A stretch of DNA of 64,000 nucleotides from UBA7960 sp964624065 (GCA_964624065.1 CAZUWF010000001.1:1-64000), one strand, 5' to 3'. Positions 8,208 through 17,854 are shown, counted from the first letter of the stretch. A program made the numbers and translations. The notes: generated by a model not told the origin, from the letters alone.

Positions 8208-11105
8208 ATGAATAGTTTCCTCGAAAAAGTTACCGCCCATGTTTTGGAAAAGTACTCCGGCTCTTTCGAAACCCTCTGCATAGTGGCGCCCAACCGCAGG
8301 GCAGGGTTGTTTCTAAGGAATCATTTTTCAAAAAGGATTGAGAAACCATCTTGGTCGCCAACTTTTATGAGCATTGAGGATTTTGCCAACAAAATAAGTG
8401 GCCTCGAAGTTGTTGATAGCCTTGGATTGGTTTTTCAGTTTTGGAAGACTTACCAAACAGCGGAAGGGGATTCGGGCACAACCCTTGAAGAGTTTCTGCA
8501 TTGGGCTCCGATGCTGTTGAGAGATTTTGACGAAATTGACGCCGCCCTCGACAACCCATCCCAACTTTTCTCGTACCTGAATGACCTTAAGTACATAGCA
8601 ACTTGGAATCCTGATGGAACCCCATTGACCGAATTTCAAAAAAGGTACCTCGCCTTTTTTCAAAAACTAGGGTCTTGGCACGAAGAATTCAAGCAAAAAT
8701 TGACACGAAACAACCTAGCCTACCAGGGAATGTCATTCAGGAAAGCAGCAAGGATGGTGCAAGAGGGGGCACAATTCGATTGGTTCGAAAATGCTGTTTT
8801 TGCCGGTTTCAATGCACTCAACAATGCTGAGGAAATTATCATCAGCTCCCTTTTGAAGTGTGGGGCTGCAGAGGTGATTTTCGACTCGGATCCTTATTAC
8901 GAGGATAATCCTGTTCACGAGGCAGGTCATTTCGTTCGGAAGTACAAGCGGAAGTGGTCCATACCCAAACAAGAGGGATCGGAATCGTTTTATGCAGCTC
9001 CGAAGAGCATCAAGGTTTTGGGAATACCTGGAAGCTTCAATCAATCACAACTTGTTGGCAACCTCCTGGCTCAAGATTATCACCTTACCGCCAACGAGCG
9101 TACTGCCATAGTTTTGGCCAACGAAAATTTGCTAGTGCCCGTGCTCAATGCGTTGCCTCCAAAAATCGATTCAATAAACGTGACTATGGGTTACCCGTTG
9201 GCTCAAACCAACCTTTTCTCGTTTATTCAATCTTTGGTGCAACTTTTCATTACCCGGCATCGCATCAGGTTGGGTGGGAACGGAACCCCCCGGGGGTTTT
9301 ATCACAAGGATTTGGTGCGCTTCCTGTCAAATAGTTGCATCGATGTGTTGACCGCACCAAAAGAAAAACCTTTGGTGGCCGAGCGTGTAATCGCCGCCAT
9401 TGCCAAATCAAACCAAACCTTCTACACATTCGAACAGTTGGATGCGATTGCAGGATCCGAACTCCTGTTTTCCAAGAATTTTCATTTCCTCTCAGAAAAC
9501 TGGGATCAAAATCCTTGGCAGGTACTGAGTGGGTTGGCTCTCGTTTGCGAAAGGCTCGACCGAAAATTTCGACAAAACGCAATAGAAAATGACCTTCAAA
9601 TACAACAAACACCTTACTTTGTTGATTTCGAAGCACTTTATTATTTCTTGCAGATTTTGAAAAGGGTAGGGCTGGTACTTCCTGAAGACTCCAAGTCCGG
9701 TCTTAATATTGAAATTATTTGGCGAGTAATAGTGCAGGCATGCAAAGAAACAAGGCTCGCCCTTTCGGGCGAACCGGTCGCGGGATTGCAGATAATGGGG
9801 GTGCTTGAAACGCGCAACCTGGATTTCGAAAACGTTGTAATGGTTTCGGTAAATGAAAGCACACTCCCCAAAGGAAAACAGACTAGTTCCTTCATTCCTT
9901 ATGAAGTACGGCGAAAATTCGGCTTGCAAGTTCACACCGAAAAGGATGCGATTTATTCGTACCATTTTTACAGGCTTTTGCAGAGGGCAAAGAATGTTTT
10001 CTTGATTTATAACACCCAGTCGGGCAATATGGGTTCAAACGAACAAAGCCGATTCATAACCCAGCTTCAACACGAACTGCCAAAATTCAACCCTGAGATT
10101 TTTGTTATTTCAAACATAGTAACCCTTCCATTAAACCTCAAGACCGAAGTCAAAACTATAACCATCCAAAAAACTCCCGAAATTGAAACGAGGCTGCTTC
10201 AAATTGCCGAAATGGGATTCTCGCCTTCATCATTAAACGCATACATAAGGTGCCCGCTCAGGTTTTATATGGAAAGGGTTGCCGGAGTTTCTGCAGCTGA
10301 TCAAGTGGAGGAAACTCTTGAACCATCAACTATTGGCACAATAGTGCACCGTGTATTGGAAGATTTTTTCAAACCTTTTAAGGGCAAGGTAATTTCGGCA
10401 AATGATGTTGATAAAATGCTTGCCGACCTTCCGCAATCAGCAATTAAGCGGTTCGAAACAGAGTACCCCGACGGTGATATTTCGGGCGGAAAAAACTTGC
10501 TTCTATTCGAACTTGCCAAAAAACAACTTGAAAGATTCCTTTACAGGGAAAAAAGTTTCATCGAAAAATGCAACTCAAATAATCAGCACCTGACGATCCT
10601 GGAAACAGAAAAAAAGTTGGAATCTTACGTTTGGGTGGAAGTTAATGGCATACCCCACGAAGTGAAAATTGGAGGTGTTGCCGATCGCGTTGATGTGGTA
10701 GGTGGACTTGTCCGCGTAATTGATTACAAAACTGGCAAGGTAGAAGCAAAGGAGCTGGTAGTCAATAACATTGATGAGTTGACAACCAACCCTAAATACG
10801 ACAAGGCCTTCCAACTACTTGCCTATAATTGGATGTATTCAAAGTCAAACCCTGGTTGCAAGGCAATTCAACCGGAGATTTTTTCGCTTAGAAACCAAAA
10901 GGATACGCTCACAGTTTCAGTGAAAGGCGATGATGGGAACGAAATATTGGATCGTTCGGGTTTGTTCGAAACCAAGTTGAAAGAGCTCCTCTCGGAAATT
11001 TTGAATCCCGCCTTGCCATTTGTTCAAGCCGATAATGTAGACAACTGCAAGTATTGTCAAAACCAGGCTATGTGCGGTCGGTTTATTGACCCATCTGGTT
11101 TTTAA
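8208..11105 (+). CDS. AddB-like PD-(D/E)XK nuclease family protein
   Basis: A 965-residue protein; I choose the ATG (MNSFLEKV) rather than an in-frame TTG three codons upstream. The N-terminal two thirds resemble the inactivated helicase-like region of AddB, starting with CIVAPNRRAGLFLRNHF in place of a working Walker A. The C-terminal third is a RecB-type nuclease: GVADRVD (about 824), VIDYKTGK (about 840) and QLLAYNW. Four cysteines match the AddB iron-sulfur staple: one in YIRCPLRFY (about 681) and three in NCKYCQNQAMC (about 945-955). AddB works with the helicase-nuclease AddA in double-strand break repair. No addA gene is in this window. The gene follows the MurU-like gene after 12 bases. 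Confidence 0.85.
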   Translation: MNSFLEKVTAHVLEKYSGSFETLCIVAPNRRAGLFLRNHFSKRIEKPSWSPTFMSIEDFANKISGLEVVDSLGLVFQFWKTYQTAEGDSGTTLEEFLHWAPMLLRDFDEIDAALDNPSQLFSYLNDLKYIATWNPDGTPLTEFQKRYLAFFQKLGSWHEEFKQKLTRNNLAYQGMSFRKAARMVQEGAQFDWFENAVFAGFNALNNAEEIIISSLLKCGAAEVIFDSDPYYEDNPVHEAGHFVRKYKRKWSIPKQEGSESFYAAPKSIKVLGIPGSFNQSQLVGNLLAQDYHLTANERTAIVLANENLLVPVLNALPPKIDSINVTMGYPLAQTNLFSFIQSLVQLFITRHRIRLGGNGTPRGFYHKDLVRFLSNSCIDVLTAPKEKPLVAERVIAAIAKSNQTFYTFEQLDAIAGSELLFSKNFHFLSENWDQNPWQVLSGLALVCERLDRKFRQNAIENDLQIQQTPYFVDFEALYYFLQILKRVGLVLPEDSKSGLNIEIIWRVIVQACKETRLALSGEPVAGLQIMGVLETRNLDFENVVMVSVNESTLPKGKQTSSFIPYEVRRKFGLQVHTEKDAIYSYHFYRLLQRAKNVFLIYNTQSGNMGSNEQSRFITQLQHELPKFNPEIFVISNIVTLPLNLKTEVKTITIQKTPEIETRLLQIAEMGFSPSSLNAYIRCPLRFYMERVAGVSAADQVEETLEPSTIGTIVHRVLEDFFKPFKGKVISANDVDKMLADLPQSAIKRFETEYPDGDISGGKNLLLFELAKKQLERFLYREKSFIEKCNSNNQHLTILETEKKLESYVWVEVNGIPHEVKIGGVADRVDVVGGLVRVIDYKTGKVEAKELVVNNIDELTTNPKYDKAFQLLAYNWMYSKSNPGCKAIQPEIFSLRNQKDTLTVSVKGDDGNEILDRSGLFETKLKELLSEILNPALPFVQADNVDNCKYCQNQAMCGRFIDPSGF

Positions 11106-11236
11106 AAAAAAGTACTACAGCCCCCATACGAGCTTACAAGTTTGGTTGAACCAAATTGCCTTGTTGGCGCCGGACTTACCATGTGCCGCTATGGAGTTGC
11201 ATCCGCGGGCAAAATCTAATGACAGGGCAACAGAAA

Positions 11237-11674
11237 CTAATCTTCAAAAATTTCGACCTTCTCGATTTTATCTCCAGCCTTAATGGCATCTATTACCTCA
11301 AGACCTTCAACAATCCTGCCGAAGCAGGTGTGGTTGCGGTCCAGATGTGCTGTGTTTCTCCTGCTGTGACAAATGAAAAACTGAGAGCCACCAGTGTCGC
11401 GACCGGCGTGGGCCATAGAAAGTACACCTCGGTCGTGATATTGGTTGTCGCCATCAAGCTCGCACTTGATTTTGTAGCCCGGGCCGCCAACTCCGGTTCC
11501 AATTGGACAGCCACCTTGAATTACGAAATCTGGTATGACCCTGTGAAATGTCAACCCATCGTAGAAGCCTTTCTTTGACAGGTCAACAAAGTTCTTGACC
11601 GTATTTGGTGCATCCATTTGGTACAACTCGGCCACCATCGTGCCCTTTTCGGTAGTGATTACTGCTTTTATCAT
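11237..11674 (-). CDS. Peptidyl-prolyl cis-trans isomerase, cyclophilin type
   Basis: A 145-residue cytosolic cyclophilin, taken from the ATG giving MIKAVITTEKG. A longer in-frame reading adds 38 residues without family similarity and would run through the promoter, so I reject it. Cyclophilins speed isomerisation of Xaa-Pro bonds. The active-site parts are all present: FHRVIPDFVIQGG with His44 and Arg45, MAHAGRDTGGSQFFI, and HLDRNHTCFGRIVEG. No signal peptide is seen. It stands alone between the nuclease gene (convergent) and a long gap. Confidence 0.92.
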   Translation of the reverse strand: MIKAVITTEKGTMVAELYQMDAPNTVKNFVDLSKKGFYDGLTFHRVIPDFVIQGGCPIGTGVGGPGYKIKCELDGDNQYHDRGVLSMAHAGRDTGGSQFFICHSRRNTAHLDRNHTCFGRIVEGLEVIDAIKAGDKIEKVEIFED

Positions 11675-11713
11675 TTTGGTGATTATTAAGTTCGAAATTT
11701 GGTTTTTGGGGTG

Positions 11714-11748
11714 CAAATGTAGGAATAATTTAGATTGGTCTATTGCAA
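11714..11748 (-). promoter_or_regulatory. Promoter of the cyclophilin gene
   Basis: On the minus strand TACATTTG (11714-11721) is an exact TAnnTTTG box and a TTG lies 24 bases further upstream (11746-11748), slightly wide. It is about 40 bases before the chosen ATG. Confidence 0.55.
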
Positions 11749-11788
11749 AGAATTGGTCTAATTGGGTTATCCGCCATAATCGCCACAC

Positions 11789-12451
11789 TAGACTTCATTC
11801 CAGCTTGGCAAGTTGCATCTCAAGTACTCTTGAATTCTTGTAAAATGGACCATTATTTGTAAGAAGTGGGGGTCGTGGTCTTAAGGTTGGCATCCAAAAG
11901 CGGGATAAACTTTTAGGGCGATTACCGTGCAGATACGTTAGTGTTGATTAATTATCGAACATACACCAGTTGATTCCAATTTTTTAATGCATTGGTTTAT
12001 TTTGGCTTGCTAGGTCGGTTTTGGGCGGGTGCGCCCATTTGGATGGGCAATTCTACCAATCCCTGGAAGCCACTGCCACCAATCCCAGCCCATCTGCTCG
12101 CCTTCCCATCGACCACATTCGAAGCATACAGTATATTTGAGGTTTTTCAATTACCTAAAAAGCCGTGGACTGAACCGTGTATTGCCACAAAATTCACAAC
12201 TTAACCAATTAGGATATTCGAGGATTGCCATCCAAAAATTTTAGGCAAATACCTCAATATTCTTTTTAAGCCAATTCGTTTTTGGCAACACTGCCAAAAT
12301 GCAGAAAGCTGCTTGCTTTACAATTGGAAAGAATACTAAAGCCGGTGCTGTCAAACCATAAGTTCTTGAATCTTTTGAATGATATTCGATACCCATTCCG
12401 AATTTTCAAGGGACAATAACCCATTTTTTTTCGATCTCATAATAATTATCC
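11789..12451. other. Long gap without recognisable gene
   Basis: Some 660 bases lie between the cyclophilin promoter and the leuS stop. Short open frames exist (for example 11992-12204) but have no start context, no family resemblance and proline-rich translations. I see no tRNA, repeat or riboswitch. It may be decayed sequence or hold an RNA I cannot recognise. Confidence 0.5.
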
Positions 12452-15217
12452 CTACCCTATAACTATATTCACAATTTTCCTTGGAACCACTATTACCTTT
12501 CTCGGGGGTTTTCCATCCAGCCACTTTGCTGCTTCGGGGGCGGCGAGAGCCAATTTTTCGACCTCGGGAGGTGCGGTGTCGGCTGGGATTTCCAGTTTGA
12601 ATCGGGTTTTACCGTTGAAAGAAACGGGATAAACTACAACTTCGTCGGTTACATATTTTTGCTCCCAGGCAGGGAATGTTGCCATCGTTACGCTTTTTTG
12701 GTTACCCAATTTATTCCAAAGTTCCTCTCCTATGTGGGGAGCAAACGACGAAACAACCACCGCCAGAGGCTCAAGGACCTCACGCTTGTTGCATCTTAGG
12801 TCCATAAGCCCGTTAACGCAAACCATAAGGGCACTAACAGCTGTGTTGAAGGCGAACTTTTCGATGTCCTCGCCAACTTTTTTTGTTGTTTTGTGCAAAA
12901 TTTTCTTTTCCACTTCCGAAGCGGGTTCTTCAGTTATGCTCCACCTGCCGCCGTCCTGATGATACAACCTCCACAACTTGCGGATGAATCTAAACACCCC
13001 TTCGATACCGTTGGTGTCCCAAGGTTTGGCCTGTTCTATGGGGCCAAGAAACATTTCGTACAATCGCAACGTGTCGGCACCGTATTTTTCGATAAGGTCA
13101 TCGGGATTTTGTACGTTGTGCAGCGATTTAGACATTTTTTCCACCTCCCAGCCACAAACGTACTTGTCGGCTTCGAGTATGAATTCTGCATTTTGGTACT
13201 CAGCGTTCCATCTGCGAAAAGCTCCAAGGTCAAGTATGTCATTGTTTGCAATGTTAACGTCAACGTGAATGGGCATCACATCGTACTGATCTTTCAAGTT
13301 GTACGACACGAACTTATTTGCCCCCTTTATCCTATAAACCAAATTGCTGCGTCCTTGAATCATTCCTTGGTTTATGAGCTTTTTGAAAGGCTCTTCCTTA
13401 ACCGCCGCGCCAATATCGTAAAGGAACATGTTCCAAAACCTTGCATAAATAAGGTGTCCGGTTGCATGTTCGGCACCACCAACGTAAAGATCAACGTTTT
13501 CCCAGTATTCATTGGCCTCTCTCGACACTATCGTATTATCGTTTCGTGGATCCATATACCTCAAGAAGTATGCGCTTGATCCTGCAAAACCCGGCATTGT
13601 GTTTTTTTCGAAAGGGTAACCTTCCTTGGTGCACCAGTTCTTGGCGTGTCCGAGCGGCGGTTCGCCAGTTTCGGTCGGGAGGTACTTGTTAACCTCCGGA
13701 AGTCGAAGAGGCAGCTCCGACTCGTCTAGAACTCTTGCAATACCTTCTTGGTAGTAAACAGGAAAGGGCTCGCCCCAATACCTTTGGCGGCTGAAAATGG
13801 CATCGCGCAGGCGGTAGTTTACCTGCCCCTTGCCTTTGTTCTCAAGTTCGAGCCTTTTGACAACTGCCTTGATGCCATCTTTCACCTCCATCCCGTTAAT
13901 GAAATCGGAGTTGACGAGCTTCCCCTCCTTAGCGTCGTACGATTGCTCGCGGATGTTGCCACCCGACACCACCTCAACAATGTCAAGCCCGAAGTGTTTG
14001 GCGAAGGCGTAATCACGGCTGTCGTGCGCTGGCACGGCCATTATGGCTCCGGTTCCATAACCTGCCAAAACGTAATCAGCAATGTAAATCGGTATGGGTT
14101 TGCCCGAAAAAATATGTTTGGCGTAACCACCGGTAAACTGACCGGAAACGGTTTTCGCCTCGGCCATCCGCTCGCGCTCCGACCGGCGCGAAGCCCGGGT
14201 AACATAGTCATCAACCGCTTGCTGGTACTCGGGGGTTGTAACTTTTGACACCAATTCGTGCTCTGGTGCCAGCACCATGAATGTTGACCCGAAAATAGTG
14301 TCGGGACGAGTGGTAAAGACCCCTATCTGGTCATTGCAACCCATAACCTCGAAAATCATTGATGCGCCTTCGCTGCGGCCAATCCAATTGCGCTGAATCT
14401 CTTTGAGGGATTCGCTCCAGTCAATGTTTTCCAGACCTTCAAGCAACCTGTCAGCATATGCGGTAATCCGCAGGAACCACTGGTTCATCTTCTTTCGTTC
14501 AACGGGATGGCCGCCGCGCACCGAAAAACCCTCCTTAACCTCGTCGTTGGCAAGTACCGTCCCTAGTGCCGGGCACCAATTAACGTAGGTGTCAGCAAGG
14601 TATGCCAGCCGATAGTTCATCAAAATATCTTGCTGCTGTTTCTCGGTCATTGCCTGCCATTGGTCTGAAGTAAAATTTCCTTCTTGACAGTTGGCAGCAT
14701 CTATCCCGGAATTTCCATTTGCCTCGAAATGCTTTTGGAGTAGTTCTATGGGTTCGGCCTTTCGGCTTTTGTTGTTGTAGAAATGTTTGAAAAGCTTTAT
14801 GAACGCCCATTGTGTCCACTTGTAGTAACCTGGATCGGAGGTGCGCACCTCCCGAGACCAGTCGTAAGAAAAACCGATTTTGTCTAGCTGTTCGCGGTAA
14901 CGCCTAATGTTTATTTCGGTTGTTATGGCAGGATGCTGTCCCGTTTGTATGGCGTATTGTTCGGCAGGCAGGCCGTAGGCATCGTAACCCATCGGATGCA
15001 AAACATTGTAGCCCCTTTGCCGCTTGTACCTCGAAAAAATGTCGCTGGCAATATATCCTAGCGGATGCCCAACATGCAAACCCGCCCCCGAGGGGTAGGG
15101 AAACATATCCAAAACGTAAAACTTGGGCTTGGTTGTGTCTATTTCAACCTTATATGTGGTGTTCTCGCGCCAGTAATTCTGCCACTTGTTTTCAACTTCC
15201 CCGTAATTGTATTCCAT
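12452..15217 (-). CDS. leuS: Leucine--tRNA ligase
   Basis: A 921-residue class I aminoacyl-tRNA synthetase that charges tRNA-Leu. The HIGH motif appears as HVGH in YPSGAGLHVGHPLGY (about residues 41-55) and KMSKS as EKMSKSLHNVQNPDD. The editing domain is inserted between them, with TTRPDTIFGSTFMVLAPEH and the AVPAHDSRDYAFAKHF block. The anticodon-binding domain and the small C-terminal domain follow. Length is normal for bacterial LeuRS in this phylum. A CAAAGGTA sequence at 15244-15251 (TACCTTTG on the minus strand) is the probable -7 box, about 27 bases before the start. Confidence 0.98.
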   Translation of the reverse strand: MEYNYGEVENKWQNYWRENTTYKVEIDTTKPKFYVLDMFPYPSGAGLHVGHPLGYIASDIFSRYKRQRGYNVLHPMGYDAYGLPAEQYAIQTGQHPAITTEINIRRYREQLDKIGFSYDWSREVRTSDPGYYKWTQWAFIKLFKHFYNNKSRKAEPIELLQKHFEANGNSGIDAANCQEGNFTSDQWQAMTEKQQQDILMNYRLAYLADTYVNWCPALGTVLANDEVKEGFSVRGGHPVERKKMNQWFLRITAYADRLLEGLENIDWSESLKEIQRNWIGRSEGASMIFEVMGCNDQIGVFTTRPDTIFGSTFMVLAPEHELVSKVTTPEYQQAVDDYVTRASRRSERERMAEAKTVSGQFTGGYAKHIFSGKPIPIYIADYVLAGYGTGAIMAVPAHDSRDYAFAKHFGLDIVEVVSGGNIREQSYDAKEGKLVNSDFINGMEVKDGIKAVVKRLELENKGKGQVNYRLRDAIFSRQRYWGEPFPVYYQEGIARVLDESELPLRLPEVNKYLPTETGEPPLGHAKNWCTKEGYPFEKNTMPGFAGSSAYFLRYMDPRNDNTIVSREANEYWENVDLYVGGAEHATGHLIYARFWNMFLYDIGAAVKEEPFKKLINQGMIQGRSNLVYRIKGANKFVSYNLKDQYDVMPIHVDVNIANNDILDLGAFRRWNAEYQNAEFILEADKYVCGWEVEKMSKSLHNVQNPDDLIEKYGADTLRLYEMFLGPIEQAKPWDTNGIEGVFRFIRKLWRLYHQDGGRWSITEEPASEVEKKILHKTTKKVGEDIEKFAFNTAVSALMVCVNGLMDLRCNKREVLEPLAVVVSSFAPHIGEELWNKLGNQKSVTMATFPAWEQKYVTDEVVVYPVSFNGKTRFKLEIPADTAPPEVEKLALAAPEAAKWLDGKPPRKVIVVPRKIVNIVIG

Positions 15218-15351
15218 AATCTTATGTCGATTTTTTCAACCTACAAAGGTAATAAAAGCGTTTTATGGAAAGGTGGAGCAAACTACAATTGACGGTTTAA
15301 TTCGATTTTTTAAAAAAAAATGGAAAAAATTTTTCAAAATGGATTTTTTAT

Positions 15352-15359
15352 TACCTTTG
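15352..15359 (+). promoter_or_regulatory. -7 box of the tRNA-Asn promoter
   Basis: TACCTTTG matches the Bacteroidota -7 consensus and lies 31 bases before the tRNA. No clear TTG sits at the expected -33 distance, but the upstream stretch is strongly A/T-rich, as is common for stable-RNA promoters. Confidence 0.55.
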
Positions 15360-15390
15360 CAACCTCAAAAGCGATTTCTGGCTTTTGCAC

Positions 15391-15464
15391 TCCTCCTTAG
15401 CTCAGTCGGTTAGAGCATCTGACTGTTAATCAGAGGGTCCCTGGTTCAAGTCCAGGAGGGGGAG
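15391..15464 (+). tRNA. tRNA-Asn (anticodon GTT)
   Basis: A 74-base cloverleaf. Acceptor TCCTCCT (15391-15397) pairs with AGGGGGA (15457-15463) including one G-T pair, with discriminator G. The D-arm region reads TAGCTCAGTCGGTTAGAG. The anticodon arm TCTGA/TCAGA holds loop CTGTTAA, so the anticodon is GTT. The T-arm is CCTGG-TTCAAGT-CCAGG. CCA is not encoded. Confidence 0.97.
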
Positions 15465-15474
15465 CTTCAAAATC

Positions 15475-15511
15475 AGCCACTTACAAGTAGCCAATTGTAG
15501 GTGGCTTTTTT
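15475..15511 (+). terminator. Terminator of tRNA-Asn
   Basis: A 12-bp stem with one G-U pair (15475-15486 with 15495-15506) and an eight-base loop is followed by six T residues, eleven bases after the tRNA end. Confidence 0.85.
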
Positions 15512-15547
15512 GTTGGTATCCTAAGAAAGTATAATTAATTACCCCAT

Positions 15548-15584
15548 AAAAAAAGCACCTGCATTTATTGCAAGTGCTTTTTTT
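15548..15584 (-). terminator. Bidirectional terminator
   Basis: Seven A residues, a stem around AGCAC/GTGCT extended by TGCA pairs with one mismatch, and seven T residues. It serves the minus-strand lipoprotein gene ending at 15670 and acts as a second stop for the tRNA-Asn transcript. Confidence 0.75.
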
Positions 15585-15669
15585 GTAGATTAGTCTTCTC
15601 AAAAAGTCCCGCTAAGCTGGTTTAATCAAAGCCCCTTTTTCCAAAACTTGCGTGTCAACATCAAATTGA

Positions 15670-16308
15670 TTACTGCAAGCAAATGGTAAATGCACTCCAC
15701 TGTGTGGCGGAAAGAATACCCTTCAACTGGTTCAGCAGCAATCTGTAAGAGCGCGAGAAATGGGAGGCGTTTGACTCCTTGAGGCGCAGCAATTCGGCTT
15801 GAAGCCTTGTTCGCAGAAGCGCTATTCTTCTATCGAACTCAGCTTGGGTAATTTCGCCGTCCAACAGCTGCTTTCGAAGTTCTTTTCTTTTAGCCTCTGC
15901 TCTGTCCAGAATCATGGCAACCTCCTGCCTATGTTTGGCAATTATTGCTTGATTGCGATTTTCATACGCTATAAGCGACCTTCTGATCAATGTTAATTGT
16001 GCCTCAGAAAGCTCCAAGGCTCTAAGGCAACCAATGAACCCATTGTTAAGTGCCTTGCCCAATCCTGAAGAAAGATTATCTATTGTCAGGTATTCGTCAA
16101 TTAATCCTTCGTTGGGAATAAAAAATGAAAGGTTCTCTTCCCCGCCAAAAACATCTGCAACAAAATATTTCTGGTTGGCCTTGCTTACAACTTCTTCAAC
16201 AGTTGCCAGGACAAAACTCTCGGGGAGGTTTTGGTCTTTGCTACACGAGGTGACCACAAGGGCAGCAAAAGCAACAATCATAGACAATCGGAGGGCTTGC
16301 TTTTTCAT
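15670..16308 (-). CDS. Small lipoprotein with helical, Spy/CpxP-like body
   Basis: A 212-residue putative lipoprotein. The signal peptide ends in the lipobox VTSC (Cys about 22), so the protein is likely anchored in the outer or inner membrane. Residues about 100-200 are almost wholly helical and highly charged (KHRQEVAMILDRAEAKRKELRKQLLDGEITQAEFDRRI is interrupted here only by turns), and the LSEAQLTLIRRSL segment recalls the periplasmic Spy/CpxP/ZraP fold. That link is weak. It is a single gene with its own promoter and terminator. I do not recognise a named family. Confidence 0.6.
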   Translation of the reverse strand: MKKQALRLSMIVAFAALVVTSCSKDQNLPESFVLATVEEVVSKANQKYFVADVFGGEENLSFFIPNEGLIDEYLTIDNLSSGLGKALNNGFIGCLRALELSEAQLTLIRRSLIAYENRNQAIIAKHRQEVAMILDRAEAKRKELRKQLLDGEITQAEFDRRIALLRTRLQAELLRLKESNASHFSRSYRLLLNQLKGILSATQWSAFTICLQ

Positions 16309-16359
16309 AATAAGTTAGTAAAAAGTTAATCAATGTCAACGTTAAATGATTACGAACCA

Positions 16360-16390
16360 CAAATTTATAATAAATTACGTAAGAATGCAA
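16360..16390 (-). promoter_or_regulatory. Promoter of the small lipoprotein gene
   Basis: On the minus strand TTG (16388-16390), a 20-base spacer and TAAATTTG (16360-16367) form a full Bacteroidota promoter about 50 bases before the start codon. Confidence 0.65.
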
Positions 16391-16548
16391 GCAAGTTGGC
16401 ATAATTATTTTAACGAAATAATACACCAATAAAATTGAGTTTTCCCTGCCCCAAATTCCTCCCTTGGTTCTTTTATTTGTTATGTAAAAAAACATTGCCC
16501 TCAATTTTTCGTTCTGTTTTTGATTACAATTTAGTTGGGTTCGAAAAT

Positions 16549-17730
16549 ATGATTGATCGGTTTGCTTTCCTCTACGCAATGTTTTTTCTGGCCATTTTAT
16601 TTCCATCCATTGTTTTGGCCAACTTTGACGGACTGGATGTAAAAGACAATCCCTTTTATTCTGTAGAAGAGATAGCCTACATTGAAAGTCACCTGACATC
16701 GCACTTGCTCGACCAAAAGTTCAACGGGCAGGTGCTGGTGGCGCGTTACGGGAAGGTGATTTACAACAAAAGCTTCGGATTTGCCGACTTCAGGAACAAC
16801 ACTCCCGTAACTTCTCGCACATCTTTTCAACTGGCAAGTATCACGAAACCATTCACGGCCACCGCGGTTTTATTGCTGCAACAACAGGGCAAGCTTGATA
16901 TTGACGATCTGGTTACTAAATATGTAAGGGAATTTCCCTACAGGAAAATTACGGTAAGGCATCTTTTGAGCCATACCAGCGGAATACCGAATTACTTCCA
17001 ATTCTTAACGCAAATGTGGAAAGGTAAAAAGTCATTCCCTTCCAACGAAAACTTGCTAAAAGCATTTACTTCACGAAAGCCAAACCTGAAATTTGAACCG
17101 GGAACGGAATTTGAATATTCCAATTCTGGTTATGCCTTCCTGGCATTGATAATCGAAAGGGTTTCCGGGCAAACTTATGCCAGCTTCATTAAAAGGAACA
17201 TTTTTGAGCCATTGGAAATGCACGACTCCTTCGTGTACCATCCTAGTTCAAGAACAATTCCCAAAAACAGGGCCTACGGCTTCAGGCGGGCAAGAAGGGG
17301 TTTGGTTATTGCCAATGATGCCAAACTAGATGGAATTATGGGCGACAAAGGGATTTTTTCTACCGCCAATGATCTTTACAAGTGGGATGTGGCCATATCT
17401 CAAAACAAAATTTTAACGACCAGCGCTTGGAATTCGGCATTCGAACCTGCAATTTTGGCCAACGACAGCTTGGTTAATTACGGATTGGGATGGCGCCTTC
17501 AATCATTGTCAGGCAACAGGGTAGCGCATCATCCCGGCTGGTGGGCAGGTTTTAGAACTTCTTTCAAAAGATTTATCGATAACCTCGGAACCCTTATAGT
17601 TTTGTGCAACGACGACTCTAGTGTTGCAAACCTCGTGAAGGAACTTCAGGATATAGTTTTTTACAAAGAATTGGAGATCTTCAACAAGCCTGACCCCGAA
17701 AATGGTACCGAAGTAATGGAAATTCAATAA
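16549..17730 (+). CDS. Serine hydrolase, class C beta-lactamase / penicillin-binding-like
   Basis: A 393-residue secreted or envelope serine hydrolase. I start at the ATG giving MIDRFAFLYAMFFL, which opens a signal peptide. An in-frame upstream extension has no such property. The three active-site elements of the beta-lactamase class C / D-peptidase fold are visible: SITK (SxxK) in QLASITKPFTATA, YSN in EYSNSGYAFLALI, and HPGWWAGF in place of the usual HTG-type third motif. Such proteins act as esterases, D-aminopeptidases or peptidoglycan carboxypeptidases, and the substrate is not predictable. There is no obvious neighbour link. A hairpin with T-run 80 bases after the stop is its likely terminator. 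Confidence 0.88.
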   Translation: MIDRFAFLYAMFFLAILFPSIVLANFDGLDVKDNPFYSVEEIAYIESHLTSHLLDQKFNGQVLVARYGKVIYNKSFGFADFRNNTPVTSRTSFQLASITKPFTATAVLLLQQQGKLDIDDLVTKYVREFPYRKITVRHLLSHTSGIPNYFQFLTQMWKGKKSFPSNENLLKAFTSRKPNLKFEPGTEFEYSNSGYAFLALIIERVSGQTYASFIKRNIFEPLEMHDSFVYHPSSRTIPKNRAYGFRRARRGLVIANDAKLDGIMGDKGIFSTANDLYKWDVAISQNKILTTSAWNSAFEPAILANDSLVNYGLGWRLQSLSGNRVAHHPGWWAGFRTSFKRFIDNLGTLIVLCNDDSSVANLVKELQDIVFYKELEIFNKPDPENGTEVMEIQ

Positions 17731-17779
17731 AATTTCACAAAAAGGTACACAAATACTTGTATTATGTGTTGATTTAATT

Positions 17780-17854
17780 TAATTTTGCAGCATTGTTTTC
17801 ATGGTTGCAAAGGGAAAACTCAACCCTTGAGGTTGGTTTTCCCTTTCTTTTTTT
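17780..17854 (+). terminator. Terminator hairpin preceded by a promoter-like box (possible short RNA)
   Basis: A 16-17 bp stem (17809-17825 and 17831-17846, one bulged base) with loop CTTGA runs into eight T residues: a strong terminator. Immediately upstream, TAATTTTGC (17780-17788) equals the -7 box of the tRNA-Gln promoter. Two readings are possible. The simple one is that this ends the serine hydrolase mRNA. The other is a short RNA of about 60 bases. The remaining 275 bases to radA hold no gene, only A/C-rich low-complexity sequence. Confidence 0.7.

Noticed and set aside
11992..12244. Overlapping open frames in the gap before leuS
   Set aside because: Two frames of the same stretch are open by chance; translations are Pro/Trp-rich and unlike any family.
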